DNA of 64,000 bases from an uncultured Oscillospiraceae bacterium (lineage in GTDB: Bacteria > Bacillota > Clostridia > Oscillospirales > Ruminococcaceae), in contig CAKSKU010000005.1 of assembly GCA_934465295.1 (NCBI GenBank), forward strand, positions 75,152-139,151, in the 5' to 3' direction. Each line of letters starts with the position of its first letter. The stretch's first letter is position 1. Both the position numbers and the translations under genes were made by a program. Positions 35,907-44,306 of the stretch are shown in pieces. The notes under the pieces were generated by a model. The model did no database searches, was not told the DNA's origin, and saw nothing but the letters and a program-made list of their open reading frames with translations.

Positions 35907-36242
35907 ATGGAAGCAAGAGCATACCTCAAAAATGCTCGCATAGCACCTCGAAAGGTCCAGATCGTTCTTGACCTTATCAGAGGCAAAGACGTTGAAACAG
36001 CTATGGCGATTTTAAAGAACACACCTAAATCTGCTTGTGAATATCTGGAGAAGCTTCTGAAGTCCGCAATCGCAAATGCAGAAAACAATTTCGGTATGGA
36101 TAAGAACAACCTTTATGTATCCGAGTGCTTCGTTTGCCCCGGACCTACAATGAAGAGAATCATGCCGAGAGCACAGGGCAGAGCATTCCGCATCCTCAAG
36201 AGAACATCTCATGTAACTCTTGTGGTAAAGGAAAAAGAATAA
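35907..36242 (+). CDS. rplV: Ribosomal protein L22
   Basis: A 111-residue tunnel protein. It shows ARAYLKNARIAPRKVQIVLD, the loop region SECFVCPGPTMKRIMPRAQG and RAFRILKRTSHVTLVV. The beta-hairpin that narrows the exit tunnel is of normal length. GAGAGGAG precedes the start. Confidence 0.98.
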   Translation: MEARAYLKNARIAPRKVQIVLDLIRGKDVETAMAILKNTPKSACEYLEKLLKSAIANAENNFGMDKNNLYVSECFVCPGPTMKRIMPRAQGRAFRILKRTSHVTLVVKEKE

Positions 36243-36261
36243 GTCGAAAGGAGTAAACTAA

Positions 36262-37017
36262 ATGGGACAGAAAGTTAATCCCCACGGCCTTCGTGTAGGC
36301 GTAATCAAAGATTGGGACTCCCGCTGGTTTGCTAACAAAGCAACTTTCGGCGATACCCTCGTAGAAGATTACAACGTTCGTAATTATATCAAGAAGGAAC
36401 TTTATGCAGCAGGCGTTGCCAAGATCGAGATCGAAAGATTTGCTGATAAGGTAAGAATCCATGTTCACTGCGCTAAGCCCGGTATTGTTATCGGAAGAGG
36501 CGGCGAGAACATCGAAAAGATCCGTGCTAAGGTTGAAAAGATGATCGGTAAGTCCGTTGCTATCAACATCGTTGAAGTTAAGACTCCCGATATGAATGCA
36601 CAGCTCGTTGCAGAAAACATCGCTGCACAGCTTGAAAACCGTGTATCCTTCAGAAGAGCTATGAAGCAGTCCATCGGCAGAGCTATGAAGCTCGGCGCTA
36701 AGGGCATCAAGGTTAAGTGCGGCGGCCGTCTCGGCGGTGCTGAGATCGCACGTTCCGAAAGCTACCACGAAGGTACAATTCCTCTTCAGACGATCCGTGC
36801 TGACATCGACTATGGTTTTGCAGAGGCTAACACAACCTACGGCAAGATCGGTGTTAAGGTTTGGATCTACAAGGGCGAAGTTCTCAAGGGCGACCTCACT
36901 GCTGCTAAGACAGCTCCCGAGAAGCCTGAAAGAAAGCCCAGAAGAGCTAACGGTGACAAGCCCCGCACAAACGGCGGCAGAAACCGTACAGAAAGAAGAG
37001 AAGGAGGTAACCAGTAA
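36262..37017 (+). CDS. rpsC: Ribosomal protein S3
   Basis: A 251-residue 30S protein at the mRNA entry, with helicase activity. It has the KH domain (GIVIGRGGENIEKIRAKVEK) and the C-terminal GRLGGAEIARSE domain. About 30 extra residues at the C-terminus are Lys/Arg/Asn/Gly-rich (EKPERKPRRANGDKPRTN), a basic tail longer than in Bacillus. The stop overlaps the rplP start by one base. Confidence 0.98.
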   Translation: MGQKVNPHGLRVGVIKDWDSRWFANKATFGDTLVEDYNVRNYIKKELYAAGVAKIEIERFADKVRIHVHCAKPGIVIGRGGENIEKIRAKVEKMIGKSVAINIVEVKTPDMNAQLVAENIAAQLENRVSFRRAMKQSIGRAMKLGAKGIKVKCGGRLGGAEIARSESYHEGTIPLQTIRADIDYGFAEANTTYGKIGVKVWIYKGEVLKGDLTAAKTAPEKPERKPRRANGDKPRTNGGRNRTERREGGNQ

Positions 37018-37445
37018 TGCTTCTTCCAAAGAGAGTTAAGTACAGAAGAGTACAGAGAGGCAGACTTACAGGTAAGGCTACAAGAGGTAACGTTGTTTCA
37101 TACGGCGATTTCGGTCTTCAGGCTCTTGAACCTGCATGGATTACCTCTAACCAGATCGAAGCTGCCCGTATCGCTATGACACGTTACATCAAGCGTGGCG
37201 GTCAGGTTTGGATCAAGATTTTCCCAGACAAGCCGATCACAGAAAAGCCTGCTGAAACACGAATGGGTTCCGGTAAGGGTTCACCTGAATACTGGGTTGC
37301 AGTAGTTAAGCCGGGCAGAGTTCTTTTCGAGATCAATGGCGTTACTGAGGAGCAGGCTCGTGAAGCTATGCGTCTTGCAGCTCACAAGCTCCCTATCAAG
37401 TGCAAATTCGTTAAGCGTCAGGCAGAAGAGGAGGCGAGCGTATAA
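37017..37445 (+). CDS. rplP: Ribosomal protein L16
   Basis: A 142-residue 50S protein near the A site. Motifs are MLLPKRVKYRRVQRGR, TRYIKRGGQVWIKIFPDKP and RMGSGKGSPEYWVAVVKPG. Its start overlaps the rpsC stop and its own stop overlaps the rpmC start, so rpsC-rplP-rpmC are tightly coupled. Confidence 0.98.
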   Translation: MLLPKRVKYRRVQRGRLTGKATRGNVVSYGDFGLQALEPAWITSNQIEAARIAMTRYIKRGGQVWIKIFPDKPITEKPAETRMGSGKGSPEYWVAVVKPGRVLFEINGVTEEQAREAMRLAAHKLPIKCKFVKRQAEEEASV

Positions 37446-37642
37446 TGAAGGCATCAGAAGTTAGAGAAATGACTGATCTCGAGCTTGAAAACAAGCTTGT
37501 TGACCTCAAGAAAGAGCTTTTTGCTCTCCGTTTTCAGCTCGCTGTAAATCAGCTTGACAATCCAACACGTCTTAAGGCTGTTAAGAAGGACATCGCTCGT
37601 ATCAAGACTATTCTTGTTGAGCGTTCCAAAGTACAGCAGTAA
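37445..37642 (+). CDS. rpmC: Ribosomal protein L29
   Basis: A 65-residue helical protein at the tunnel exit: MKASEVREMTDLELENKL, LFALRFQLAVNQLDNPTRLK. It overlaps rplP by one base and is followed 19 bases later by rpsQ. Confidence 0.97.
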   Translation: MKASEVREMTDLELENKLVDLKKELFALRFQLAVNQLDNPTRLKAVKKDIARIKTILVERSKVQQ

Positions 37643-37661
37643 GTGAAGGAGGGTTTTGAAG

Positions 37662-37922
37662 ATGGCTGATGAGAGAAATCTTAGAAAAACAAGAGTCGGC
37701 AAGGTCGTTTCCAACAAAATGGATAAGACGATCGTTGTTGCTATCATAGACAGCGTTAAGCATCCTCTTTATAAGAAAACTATCAAGAGAACCGTTAAGC
37801 TTAAGGCTCACGATGAGAACAATGTCTGCAACATTGGCGACCGTGTTGAAATTATGGAAACCCGTCCTATCTCCAAGGATAAGAGATGGCGTTTAGTAAA
37901 GGTTATTGAGCAGGCTAAGTAA
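37662..37922 (+). CDS. rpsQ: Ribosomal protein S17
   Basis: An 86-residue OB-fold 30S protein: TRVGKVVSNKMDKTIVVAI, VKHPLYKKTIKRTVKLKAHD, GDRVEIMETRPISKDKRW. I start at ATG 37662, 8 bases after GGAGGG; the in-frame TTG at 37656 lies too near that site. It is the last gene before an internal promoter and leader. Confidence 0.97.
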   Translation: MADERNLRKTRVGKVVSNKMDKTIVVAIIDSVKHPLYKKTIKRTVKLKAHDENNVCNIGDRVEIMETRPISKDKRWRLVKVIEQAK

Positions 37923-37964
37923 AAAATATATCATATTGTCCCTTGTTTTTGGCGAAAATGCCGG

Positions 37965-37993
37965 TTGACAACAAGGGGCAACTATGCTATAAT
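37965..37993 (+). promoter_or_regulatory. Internal consensus promoter before rplN
   Basis: A perfect TTGACA, a 17-base spacer and a perfect TATAAT lie between rpsQ and rplN. This splits the superoperon into S10 and spc transcription units and predicts a leader of about 185 bases. Confidence 0.9.
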
Positions 37994-38000
37994 GATTTCT

Positions 38001-38184
38001 TGGTGATGGCTGTACCGAACGTGTGAAAAGCGTCCAATCGGACGAAACACCCGGGAGCGTTGAGTCATTTTAGCTTGTTTGAATATTAAAATCAATTTAT
38101 ATGAGTGAACGGTAGTGAGATCAGGGTGAAAAATCGGGTCTTTCTGCCGCAAAGCTCTGTAAAAACGGGAAGGAGTAGTGCACT
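38001..38184 (+). promoter_or_regulatory. Structured leader of the spc part of the operon
   Basis: CGTCC/GGACG (38031-38035 with 38040-38044) is enclosed by AACG-TGTG pairing with ACAC and CGTT (38018-38025 with 38047-38061), leaving an internal loop CCGGGAG. The second half (38100-38160) is less clearly folded. It does not match a riboswitch I know; a ribosomal protein binding site for autoregulation is a reasonable guess. Confidence 0.5.
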
Positions 38185-38553
38185 GTGGTACAGATGCAGA
38201 CTTATTTAAAAGTCGCTGATAATACGGGTGCTAAGGAACTTATGTGTATCAGAGTTCTCGGCGGCACACGCAGAAGATATGCTAATATCGGTGACGTTGT
38301 TGTTGCTTCGGTTAAGAAAGCAACACCAGGCGGCGTTGTTAAAAAAGGCGACGTTGTTAAGGCAGTGATCGTTCGTTCTGCTAAGGGTGTTCGCCGTGAA
38401 GACGGAACCTACATCAGATTCGATGAGAATGCTGCTGTTATTATCAAGGAAGACAAGAACCCGAAGGGTACTCGTATCTTTGGACCTGTTGCTCGTGAGC
38501 TCAGAGACAAGGACTATACTAAGATCCTTTCACTTGCTCCTGAAGTACTTTAA
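38185..38553 (+). CDS. rplN: Ribosomal protein L14
   Basis: A 122-residue 50S protein at the subunit interface: VQMQTYLKVADNTGAKELMC, GGTRRRYANIGDVVVASVK, IFGPVARELRDKDYTKILSL. It starts with GTG at 38185, 9 bases after AAGGAG. It is first in the spc unit behind its own promoter and leader. Confidence 0.98.
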   Translation: MVQMQTYLKVADNTGAKELMCIRVLGGTRRRYANIGDVVVASVKKATPGGVVKKGDVVKAVIVRSAKGVRREDGTYIRFDENAAVIIKEDKNPKGTRIFGPVARELRDKDYTKILSLAPEVL

Positions 38554-38567
38554 GGAGGTGTCCTGAA

Positions 38568-38891
38568 ATGAATAAGCTTCACGTTAAAACCGGCGACACC
38601 GTTGTTATTATCTCAGGTAACGACAAGGGCGAACGCGGCAAGGTTTTGGAAGTATCTCCCAAGGAGAAAAAGGTTATCGTTGAAGGTCTTAACATCGCTA
38701 CAAAGCACGTTAAGCCCAGACAGATGGGACAGCAGGGCAGCATCGTAAAGTGCGAAGCTCCTATGTATGCTTCAAAGGTAATGGTTGTTTGCCCGCACTG
38801 CGGCAAGCCAACAAGAATCGGCCACAAGATCGAGGCTGACGGTACTAAGTCAAGAGTTTGCAAGAATGCAGACTGCGGCAAGACATATTAA
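38568..38891 (+). CDS. rplX: Ribosomal protein L24
   Basis: A 107-residue 50S assembly protein. It has the KOW motif (KTGDTVVIISGNDKGERGKV) and, at the C-terminus, a CPHCGKPTRIG...CKNADC arrangement that looks able to bind zinc. AAGGAGG overlaps the end of rplN. Confidence 0.97.
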   Translation: MNKLHVKTGDTVVIISGNDKGERGKVLEVSPKEKKVIVEGLNIATKHVKPRQMGQQGSIVKCEAPMYASKVMVVCPHCGKPTRIGHKIEADGTKSRVCKNADCGKTY

Positions 38892-38908
38892 GGAAAGGAG
38901 AAATTGAT

Positions 38909-39451
38909 ATGGCATCTAATTTAAAAGAACTTTATGTCAGCACAGTTGCTCCTGCTTTAATGAAAAAGTTCGAGTACAAGAGTGTTATGCAGATCCCTAA
39001 GATCGACAAGGTTGTTATCAACGTCGGCGCAGGTGAAGCAAAGGATAACGCTAAGGTTATCGACGCTATCATGACTGATCTCGCTGCTATCACAGGTCAG
39101 AAGCCTGTTGTATGCCGTGCTAAGAAGTCGGTAGCTAACTTTAAGATCCGTGAAGGCATGCCTATCGGTGTTAAGGTTACTCTCAGAAGCGAAAAGATGT
39201 ACGAATTCCTCGACAGACTTTTCAATGTTGCATTCCCCCGTGTTCGTGACTTCAGAGGCATCAGCGCTAACTCTTTCGACGGCAGAGGCAACTACTCTAC
39301 CGGTATCAAGGAACAGCTCATTTTCCCTGAGATCGAATACGATAAGATCGACAAGGTTCGCGGTATGGATATCAACATCATCACTACTGCAAACACTGAT
39401 GAAGAAGCTAAGGCTCTTCTTGAGCTTATGGGCGCTCCTTTCATCAAGTAA
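38909..39451 (+). CDS. rplE: Ribosomal protein L5
   Basis: A 180-residue 5S rRNA-binding protein: KYEYKS-like MKKFEYKSVMQIPKIDKVVI, TGQKPVVCRAKKSVANFKIR, FRGISANSFDGRGNYSTGIK. I start at ATG 38909 behind GGAAAGGAG; the frame open to 38858 lies in rplX. Confidence 0.97.
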   Translation: MASNLKELYVSTVAPALMKKFEYKSVMQIPKIDKVVINVGAGEAKDNAKVIDAIMTDLAAITGQKPVVCRAKKSVANFKIREGMPIGVKVTLRSEKMYEFLDRLFNVAFPRVRDFRGISANSFDGRGNYSTGIKEQLIFPEIEYDKIDKVRGMDINIITTANTDEEAKALLELMGAPFIK

Positions 39452-39474
39452 TCATTTAGGAGGGTTAATAAAGA

Positions 39475-39660
39475 ATGGCTAAATTAGCAATGAAGCTTAA
39501 ACAGCAGAAGACTCCTAAGTTTTCCACAAGAGCTTACAACAGATGCAAGATCTGCGGCAGACCTCACGCATATATGAGAAAATACGGTATTTGCCGTATC
39601 TGCTTCAGAGAACTGGCTCACAAGGGTCAGATCCCCGGCGTTAAGAAGGCAAGCTGGTAA
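39475..39660 (+). CDS. rpsN: Ribosomal protein S14, zinc type
   Basis: The 61-residue short form with Cys24, Cys27, Cys40 and Cys43 (CKICG and CRICF) that bind zinc. This is the usual Firmicutes form in the spc operon (also named rpsZ). AGGAGG precedes it, 24 bases after rplE. Confidence 0.97.
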   Translation: MAKLAMKLKQQKTPKFSTRAYNRCKICGRPHAYMRKYGICRICFRELAHKGQIPGVKKASW

Positions 39661-39713
39661 AAACAATCGGCAATGGGATCTTTTCCCCACTAAAATAAGG
39701 AGGTTACCAAGGT

Positions 39714-40112
39714 ATGCAAATTACTGATACAATTGCAGACTTGCTCACCAGAATCCGTAATGCGAATTCTGCTAAGCACGCAACAGTTGATGTGCCTGCT
39801 TCCAACATGAAGAAGTCTATCGCTCAGATCCTCGTTGACGAAGGATATATCAAGAGCTTCCAGATCATTGATGACGGCAAACAGGGTATCATCAGAATCA
39901 CACTTAAGTACGGTGAAAATAAATCACAGGTTATCACAGGACTCCGCAGAGTTTCAAAGCCCGGTCTTCGTATCTATTCCAGCTGCGAGGATATGCCAAA
40001 GGTTATGAACGGCCTCGGAATTGCTATTATCTCTACATCTAAGGGTATCGTTACAGATAAGAAGGCAAGAGAGCTCAACGTTGGCGGCGAAGTTCTTGCA
40101 TTCGTATGGTAA
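39714..40112 (+). CDS. rpsH: Ribosomal protein S8
   Basis: A 132-residue 30S assembly protein, the autoregulator of the spc operon in E. coli. Motifs are ITDTIADLLTRIRNANSAKH, RRVSKPGLRIY and GIAIISTSKGIVTDKKAREL. AAGGAGG precedes the start. Confidence 0.98.
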   Translation: MQITDTIADLLTRIRNANSAKHATVDVPASNMKKSIAQILVDEGYIKSFQIIDDGKQGIIRITLKYGENKSQVITGLRRVSKPGLRIYSSCEDMPKVMNGLGIAIISTSKGIVTDKKARELNVGGEVLAFVW

Positions 40113-40126
40113 GGAGGAACACATAA

Positions 40127-40672
40127 ATGTCAAGAATTGGTAAAAAGCCTATCAGTGTTCCTGCAGGCGTTGATGTTAAGATCGACGGCACTACCGTTAC
40201 TGTAAAGGGACCTAAGGGTACTCTTGTTGAAAAATTCAACAAGGATATGATCATTAAGCTTGAAGGCAATGAAGTTATTGTTGAGCGTCCTACTGAGGAT
40301 AAGCTCCACAAGTCTCTCCACGGCCTTACAAGAACACTTATCCACAACATGATCGAAGGCGTTACAAACGGCTATTCCAAGACTCTCGAGATCGAGGGTA
40401 TCGGTTACCGTGCTGCTAAGCAGGGCACAAACGTTGTTATGAACCTCGGTTTCTCACACCAGGTCACCGTTCCCGAAACAGCAGACATCAAGCTCGATGT
40501 TCCTAACCCCAACACGATCGTTGTAAACGGCATCGACAAGCAGAAGGTTGGTCAGTACGCTGCTGAGATCCGTGAAAAGAGACCGCCTGAGCCATATAAG
40601 GGCAAGGGTATCCGTTACCAGGGCGAGCATATCATCCGCAAGGAAGGTAAAGCTGCTAAGGGTAAGAAGTAA
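40127..40672 (+). CDS. rplF: Ribosomal protein L6
   Basis: A 181-residue two-domain protein near the factor-binding site: SRIGKKPISVPAGVDVKIDG, GPKGTLVEKF, LEIEGIGYRAAKQGTNVVMN and the C-terminal RPPEPYKGKGIRY. It starts 14 bases after rpsH. An 88-base spacer with a small hairpin (GGAAT...AGCC/GGCT...ATTCC) precedes rplR. Confidence 0.98.
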   Translation: MSRIGKKPISVPAGVDVKIDGTTVTVKGPKGTLVEKFNKDMIIKLEGNEVIVERPTEDKLHKSLHGLTRTLIHNMIEGVTNGYSKTLEIEGIGYRAAKQGTNVVMNLGFSHQVTVPETADIKLDVPNPNTIVVNGIDKQKVGQYAAEIREKRPPEPYKGKGIRYQGEHIIRKEGKAAKGKK

Positions 40673-40760
40673 TCCGACAATATTTATCCTGTTATGTGGA
40701 GGAATGGGACAGCCTGAAAGAGCGGCTACTATTCCTTGTTGAAAAAGGAGTGAATTTTAA

Positions 40761-41120
40761 ATGGTAAAGCAGTTCAACAGAAAGGCTGCAAGAGCTAAGA
40801 GACAGGTTCGTGTACGTTCCAAGATCAGCGGAACAGCACAGTGCCCAAGACTCAACGTTTTCCGTTCTGCCAATCACATTTACGCACAGCTCATCGATGA
40901 TGTCGCAGGCGTAACACTTTGCGCTGCATCTTCCGTAGAGAAGGACTTCGGTGCAAACGGCGGAAATAAGGAAGGCGCTATGAAGGTCGGCGAGATGATC
41001 GCTGCAAGAGCTGCCGAAAAGGGCATCAAGGACGTTGTATTCGATCGTGCAGGTTATCTCTACCACGGTAGAGTTGCAGAACTTGCCGAGGGCGCAAGAA
41101 AGGGCGGTCTGAACTTCTAA
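40761..41120 (+). CDS. rplR: Ribosomal protein L18
   Basis: A 119-residue 5S rRNA-binding protein: RVRSKISGTAQCPRLNVFRS, HIYAQLIDDVAGVTLCAASS and the C-terminal FDRAGYLYHGRVAELAEGAR. AAAGGAG precedes it. Confidence 0.97.
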   Translation: MVKQFNRKAARAKRQVRVRSKISGTAQCPRLNVFRSANHIYAQLIDDVAGVTLCAASSVEKDFGANGGNKEGAMKVGEMIAARAAEKGIKDVVFDRAGYLYHGRVAELAEGARKGGLNF

Positions 41121-41156
41121 GTTCGGCTTCCAAGTAACTTAAAGGAGGTTATTCTT

Positions 41157-41663
41157 TTGGCTAATGCTAAGATAGACGCTTCTGCACTCGAACTTTCCGA
41201 GAAGGTTGTTGCTATTAACAGAGTTTCTAAGACTGTTAAGGGTGGTCGTATTTACAAGTTTGCTGCACTCGTTGTAGTAGGCGACGGCAACGGCACAGTT
41301 GGTTTCGGTATCGGTAAATCAGGAGAAGTTCCTGATGCTATCCGCAAGGGTATCGAGGATGCAAAGAAGAATTTGATTAAAGTTTCCCTCAGAGGAACAA
41401 CAATTCCTCACGAGGTCATCGGTGAATACGGCGCAGGCAGAGTTCTCATGAAGCCCGCAGCTCCCGGTACCGGTGTTATCGCAGGCGGTCCTGTTCGTGC
41501 AGTTATCGAAATTGCAGGTATCAAGGATATCAGAACAAAGTCCCTGCGTTCCAACAACGCTTGCAATGTTGTAAGAGCTACTATCCAGGGTCTTTCAACT
41601 CTCCGCAGCGCTAAGGACGTTGCCGACATCAGAGGCAAGTCCGTTAATGAGATCTTAGGTTAA
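41157..41663 (+). CDS. rpsE: Ribosomal protein S5
   Basis: A 168-residue 30S protein needed for accuracy and helicase activity: EKVVAINRVSKTVKGGRIYK, GFGIGKSGEVPDAIRKGIED, RVLMKPAAPGTGVIAGGPVR. The start is the rare TTG at 41157, 8 bases after AAAGGAGG. Confidence 0.97.
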   Translation: MANAKIDASALELSEKVVAINRVSKTVKGGRIYKFAALVVVGDGNGTVGFGIGKSGEVPDAIRKGIEDAKKNLIKVSLRGTTIPHEVIGEYGAGRVLMKPAAPGTGVIAGGPVRAVIEIAGIKDIRTKSLRSNNACNVVRATIQGLSTLRSAKDVADIRGKSVNEILG

Positions 41664-41677
41664 GGAGGACGTTTGAA

Positions 41678-41854
41678 ATGGCACTTAAAGTAAAGCTTGT
41701 AAAAAGCCTCAACGGCTGCACAAAGCCGCAGATCGCAGTAGCACATTCTCTCGGCCTCAATAAGGTTGGCGCTGAAAAGGTTCAGCCCGATAATGATGCT
41801 ACAAAGGGAAAGATCGCTAAGATCAATCACCTTGTAGAAGTTACCGAAGCATAA
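41678..41854 (+). CDS. rpmD: Ribosomal protein L30
   Basis: A 58-residue protein reading ALKVKLVKSLNGCTKPQIA, then HSLGLNKVGAEKVQPDND and INHLVEVTEA. The size, the position between rpsE and rplO and the GLNKVG core identify it. It starts at ATG 41678 behind AAGGAGG, 14 bases after rpsE. It is too short for routine gene-length cutoffs. Confidence 0.96.
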   Translation: MALKVKLVKSLNGCTKPQIAVAHSLGLNKVGAEKVQPDNDATKGKIAKINHLVEVTEA

Positions 41855-41874
41855 TTGCAGGGAGGTGCGATACA

Positions 41875-42315
41875 ATGTATATTCACGAATTATCACCTGC
41901 TGAAGGTTCTAAGAAGGACGTCAAGAGAGTCGGCAGAGGTCACGGTTCAGGCTGGGGCAAAACATCCGGCAAGGGCCACAAGGGACAGAATGCCCGTTCA
42001 GGCGGCGGCGTAAGACCCGGCTTTGAAGGCGGTCAGATGCCTCTCGCAAGAAGAATCCCTAAGAGAGGTTTCAACAACATTTTTGCAGCAAAGATGGCTG
42101 CTGTTAATGTTTCCTCGCTCGAAATGTTCAAGGAAGGCACAGAGGTTGACGCAGAGCTTCTCCTCGCTTCAGGTCTTGTTAAGAACATCGACAACGGCGT
42201 TAAGATCCTCGGCAATGGCGAGATCACCAAGAACTTAACTGTTAAGGCTGATGCATTCTCCGCTTCAGCAAAAGAAAAAATTGAAAAGGCAGGCGGAAAG
42301 GCTGAGGTGATGTAA
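41875..42315 (+). CDS. rplO: Ribosomal protein L15
   Basis: A 146-residue 50S assembly protein: MYIHELSPAEGSKKDVKRVG, GHGSGWGKTSGKGHKGQNAR, GGVRPGFEGGQMPLARRIPK. GGGAGG precedes it and secY begins 2 bases after its stop. Confidence 0.98.
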   Translation: MYIHELSPAEGSKKDVKRVGRGHGSGWGKTSGKGHKGQNARSGGGVRPGFEGGQMPLARRIPKRGFNNIFAAKMAAVNVSSLEMFKEGTEVDAELLLASGLVKNIDNGVKILGNGEITKNLTVKADAFSASAKEKIEKAGGKAEVM

Positions 42316-42316
42316 T

Positions 42317-43621
42317 GTGTTTACGACCTTCAGAAACGCTTGGAAGGTTCCTGAGTTAAGGAATAAAATCCTTTACACATTATTGATCATCTTTATTTTC
42401 CGTTTAGGCTGTCATATCCCTGTTCCTTTCCTTGACGCTTCCGTTATGGCTTCCGATATCTCGGGAAACGGCAGTTTCCTCAGCTATATGGATATCCTCT
42501 CGGGCGGCGCTCTTTCAAAGGGAACTATCTTCGCTCTTTCGATCCAGCCATACATCAATGCTTCGATCATCGTTCAGCTTCTGACGTATGCGCTCCCTCC
42601 TCTTGAAAATCTTCAGAAGGAAGGCGAAGAGGGAAGAAAAAAGCTTGATAAGATCACTATGTTCGTTTCCCTTGCAATAGCCTTGGTAATGTCGTATGCT
42701 TACTTCATTACCCAGCGCAACAACGGTGCCGTAAGATTTACGGACGGCGCTTCGGGCGTTTTTGCAGCTATCGTTATCGTCGCAGCATTCACCGCAGGCG
42801 CAGGCGTTGTTGTCTGGCTCGGCAACTGCATCAACGATAAGGGGATCGGCAATGGTATTTCAATGATACTCTTTGCAGGTATCGTTTCGAGAGGTCCGGG
42901 AGACATTCTCAGAATGTTTGAGCTTGCAAAGGATGATAAGAAATATTACCTGATCGTTCCGATCGTTCTTATTGTTTTCATTCTTATGATCGCATTCATC
43001 GTATTTATGAATGAGTCTGAAAGAAGGATCCCGATCCAGTACGCTAAGCGTGTTGTCGGCAGAAAGCAGTACGGCGGTCAGAGCACTCATATCCCGATAA
43101 AGATCGCAATGAGCGGCGTTATGCCGATCATCTTCGCAATGGCTATCATGTCGCTCCCTGCTACGCTTGAAATGTTCATTCCTGTAAAGGCTGACCCTGT
43201 TACAACATGGCAGAAGTTCTATGCAGGCTTCGTTCACTTCTTCAGCTACCGCAGCGGTTGGTACGCTATCATCTATTTCGTTCTCATCATTGCTTTCAAC
43301 TATTTCTATGTTGCAATGCAGTATAATCCGATCGAAATAGCTAACAATCTCCGTCAGAGCAATGGCGGTATCCCCGGTATCAGACCCGGTAAGCCAACCA
43401 GCGACTATATCCAGAAAGTCCTTTCAAAGATCACTTTGGTCGGTGCATTCTTCCTCGGTGTTATCGCTATCCTTCCGATACTTTCAAATATGGCAATGCC
43501 TGACTTGAATATCGCAATGGGCGGTACTTCGATTCTCATCGTGGTAAGCGTTGTTCTTGAAACTTCCAGAACACTCGAATCTCAGATGATGATGCGTCAC
43601 CACAAGGGATTCCTCGAATAA
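42317..43621 (+). CDS. secY: Protein translocase subunit SecY
   Basis: The 434-residue channel of the Sec translocon, with ten predicted membrane helices. Family motifs are GCHIPVPFLDA near residue 33, ALSIQPYINASIIVQLLTYA (plug and helix 2 region), GNGISMILFAGIVSR and FNYFYVAMQYNPIEIANNLR. It starts with GTG at 42317, 6 bases after GAGGTGA, which lies inside rplO, so the two are coupled. It exports the pilins, lipoproteins and transglutaminase-like proteins of this window. Confidence 0.97.
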   Translation: MFTTFRNAWKVPELRNKILYTLLIIFIFRLGCHIPVPFLDASVMASDISGNGSFLSYMDILSGGALSKGTIFALSIQPYINASIIVQLLTYALPPLENLQKEGEEGRKKLDKITMFVSLAIALVMSYAYFITQRNNGAVRFTDGASGVFAAIVIVAAFTAGAGVVVWLGNCINDKGIGNGISMILFAGIVSRGPGDILRMFELAKDDKKYYLIVPIVLIVFILMIAFIVFMNESERRIPIQYAKRVVGRKQYGGQSTHIPIKIAMSGVMPIIFAMAIMSLPATLEMFIPVKADPVTTWQKFYAGFVHFFSYRSGWYAIIYFVLIIAFNYFYVAMQYNPIEIANNLRQSNGGIPGIRPGKPTSDYIQKVLSKITLVGAFFLGVIAILPILSNMAMPDLNIAMGGTSILIVVSVVLETSRTLESQMMMRHHKGFLE

Positions 43622-43661
43622 TCGTCACAAACCATTACACACATCGTCAGGAGGATTTGTT

Positions 43662-44294
43662 ATGAATTTGATTTTACTTGGCGCTCCCGGTGCAGGCAAG
43701 GGCACACAGGCAGAGGTTATCAGCGCAAAGCTCGGTATCCCTCAGATCTCTACCGGCAACATTCTGCGTGAAGCAGTAAAGAACGGTACGGAATGCGGAC
43801 TTAAGGCTAAAAGCTATATGGAAAGCGGCGCTTTGGTTCCCGACGAGGTTGTGATCGGTATTCTTAAAGACAGAATTGCCGAGGACGATTGCAAGAACGG
43901 TTTTATCCTTGACGGTTTCCCCAGAACTGTTCCTCAGGCAGAAGCTCTTGAGGCTATGGGCGTAAACATCGACAAGGTACTTTCGATCGACGTTCCCGAT
44001 GCAGACATTCAGGCTCGTATCTCGGGCAGAAGAGTCTGCGAAAAGTGCGGTGCTTCCTACCATGTTGACTTCAAGCCGACTAAGGTAGACGGCGTTTGCG
44101 ACAAGTGCGGCGGAAACGCTGTACAGAGAAAGGACGACGCTCCCGAAACTGTTATTGAAAGACTTAAAACTTACCATGTTCAGACTGCTCCCCTCGCTGA
44201 TTTCTATGCAGCAAAGGGCAAGCTCACAAGAGTTAAGGGTCTGGACGGCGTGGAAGCGACCTCAAAGGTCGTATTGGAAGCGCTCAATGCTTAA
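43662..44294 (+). CDS. adk: Adenylate kinase
   Basis: It interconverts ATP plus AMP and 2 ADP. The 210 residues show the P loop GAPGAGKGTQ, the AMP site GFPRTVPQAEAL, and the long LID with four cysteines (CEKCG and CDKCG), the zinc-bound form common in Gram-positives. It sits between secY and map, its standard place. Confidence 0.98.
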   Translation: MNLILLGAPGAGKGTQAEVISAKLGIPQISTGNILREAVKNGTECGLKAKSYMESGALVPDEVVIGILKDRIAEDDCKNGFILDGFPRTVPQAEALEAMGVNIDKVLSIDVPDADIQARISGRRVCEKCGASYHVDFKPTKVDGVCDKCGGNAVQRKDDAPETVIERLKTYHVQTAPLADFYAAKGKLTRVKGLDGVEATSKVVLEALNA

Positions 44295-44306
44295 AGGCAG
44301 AGAAAA

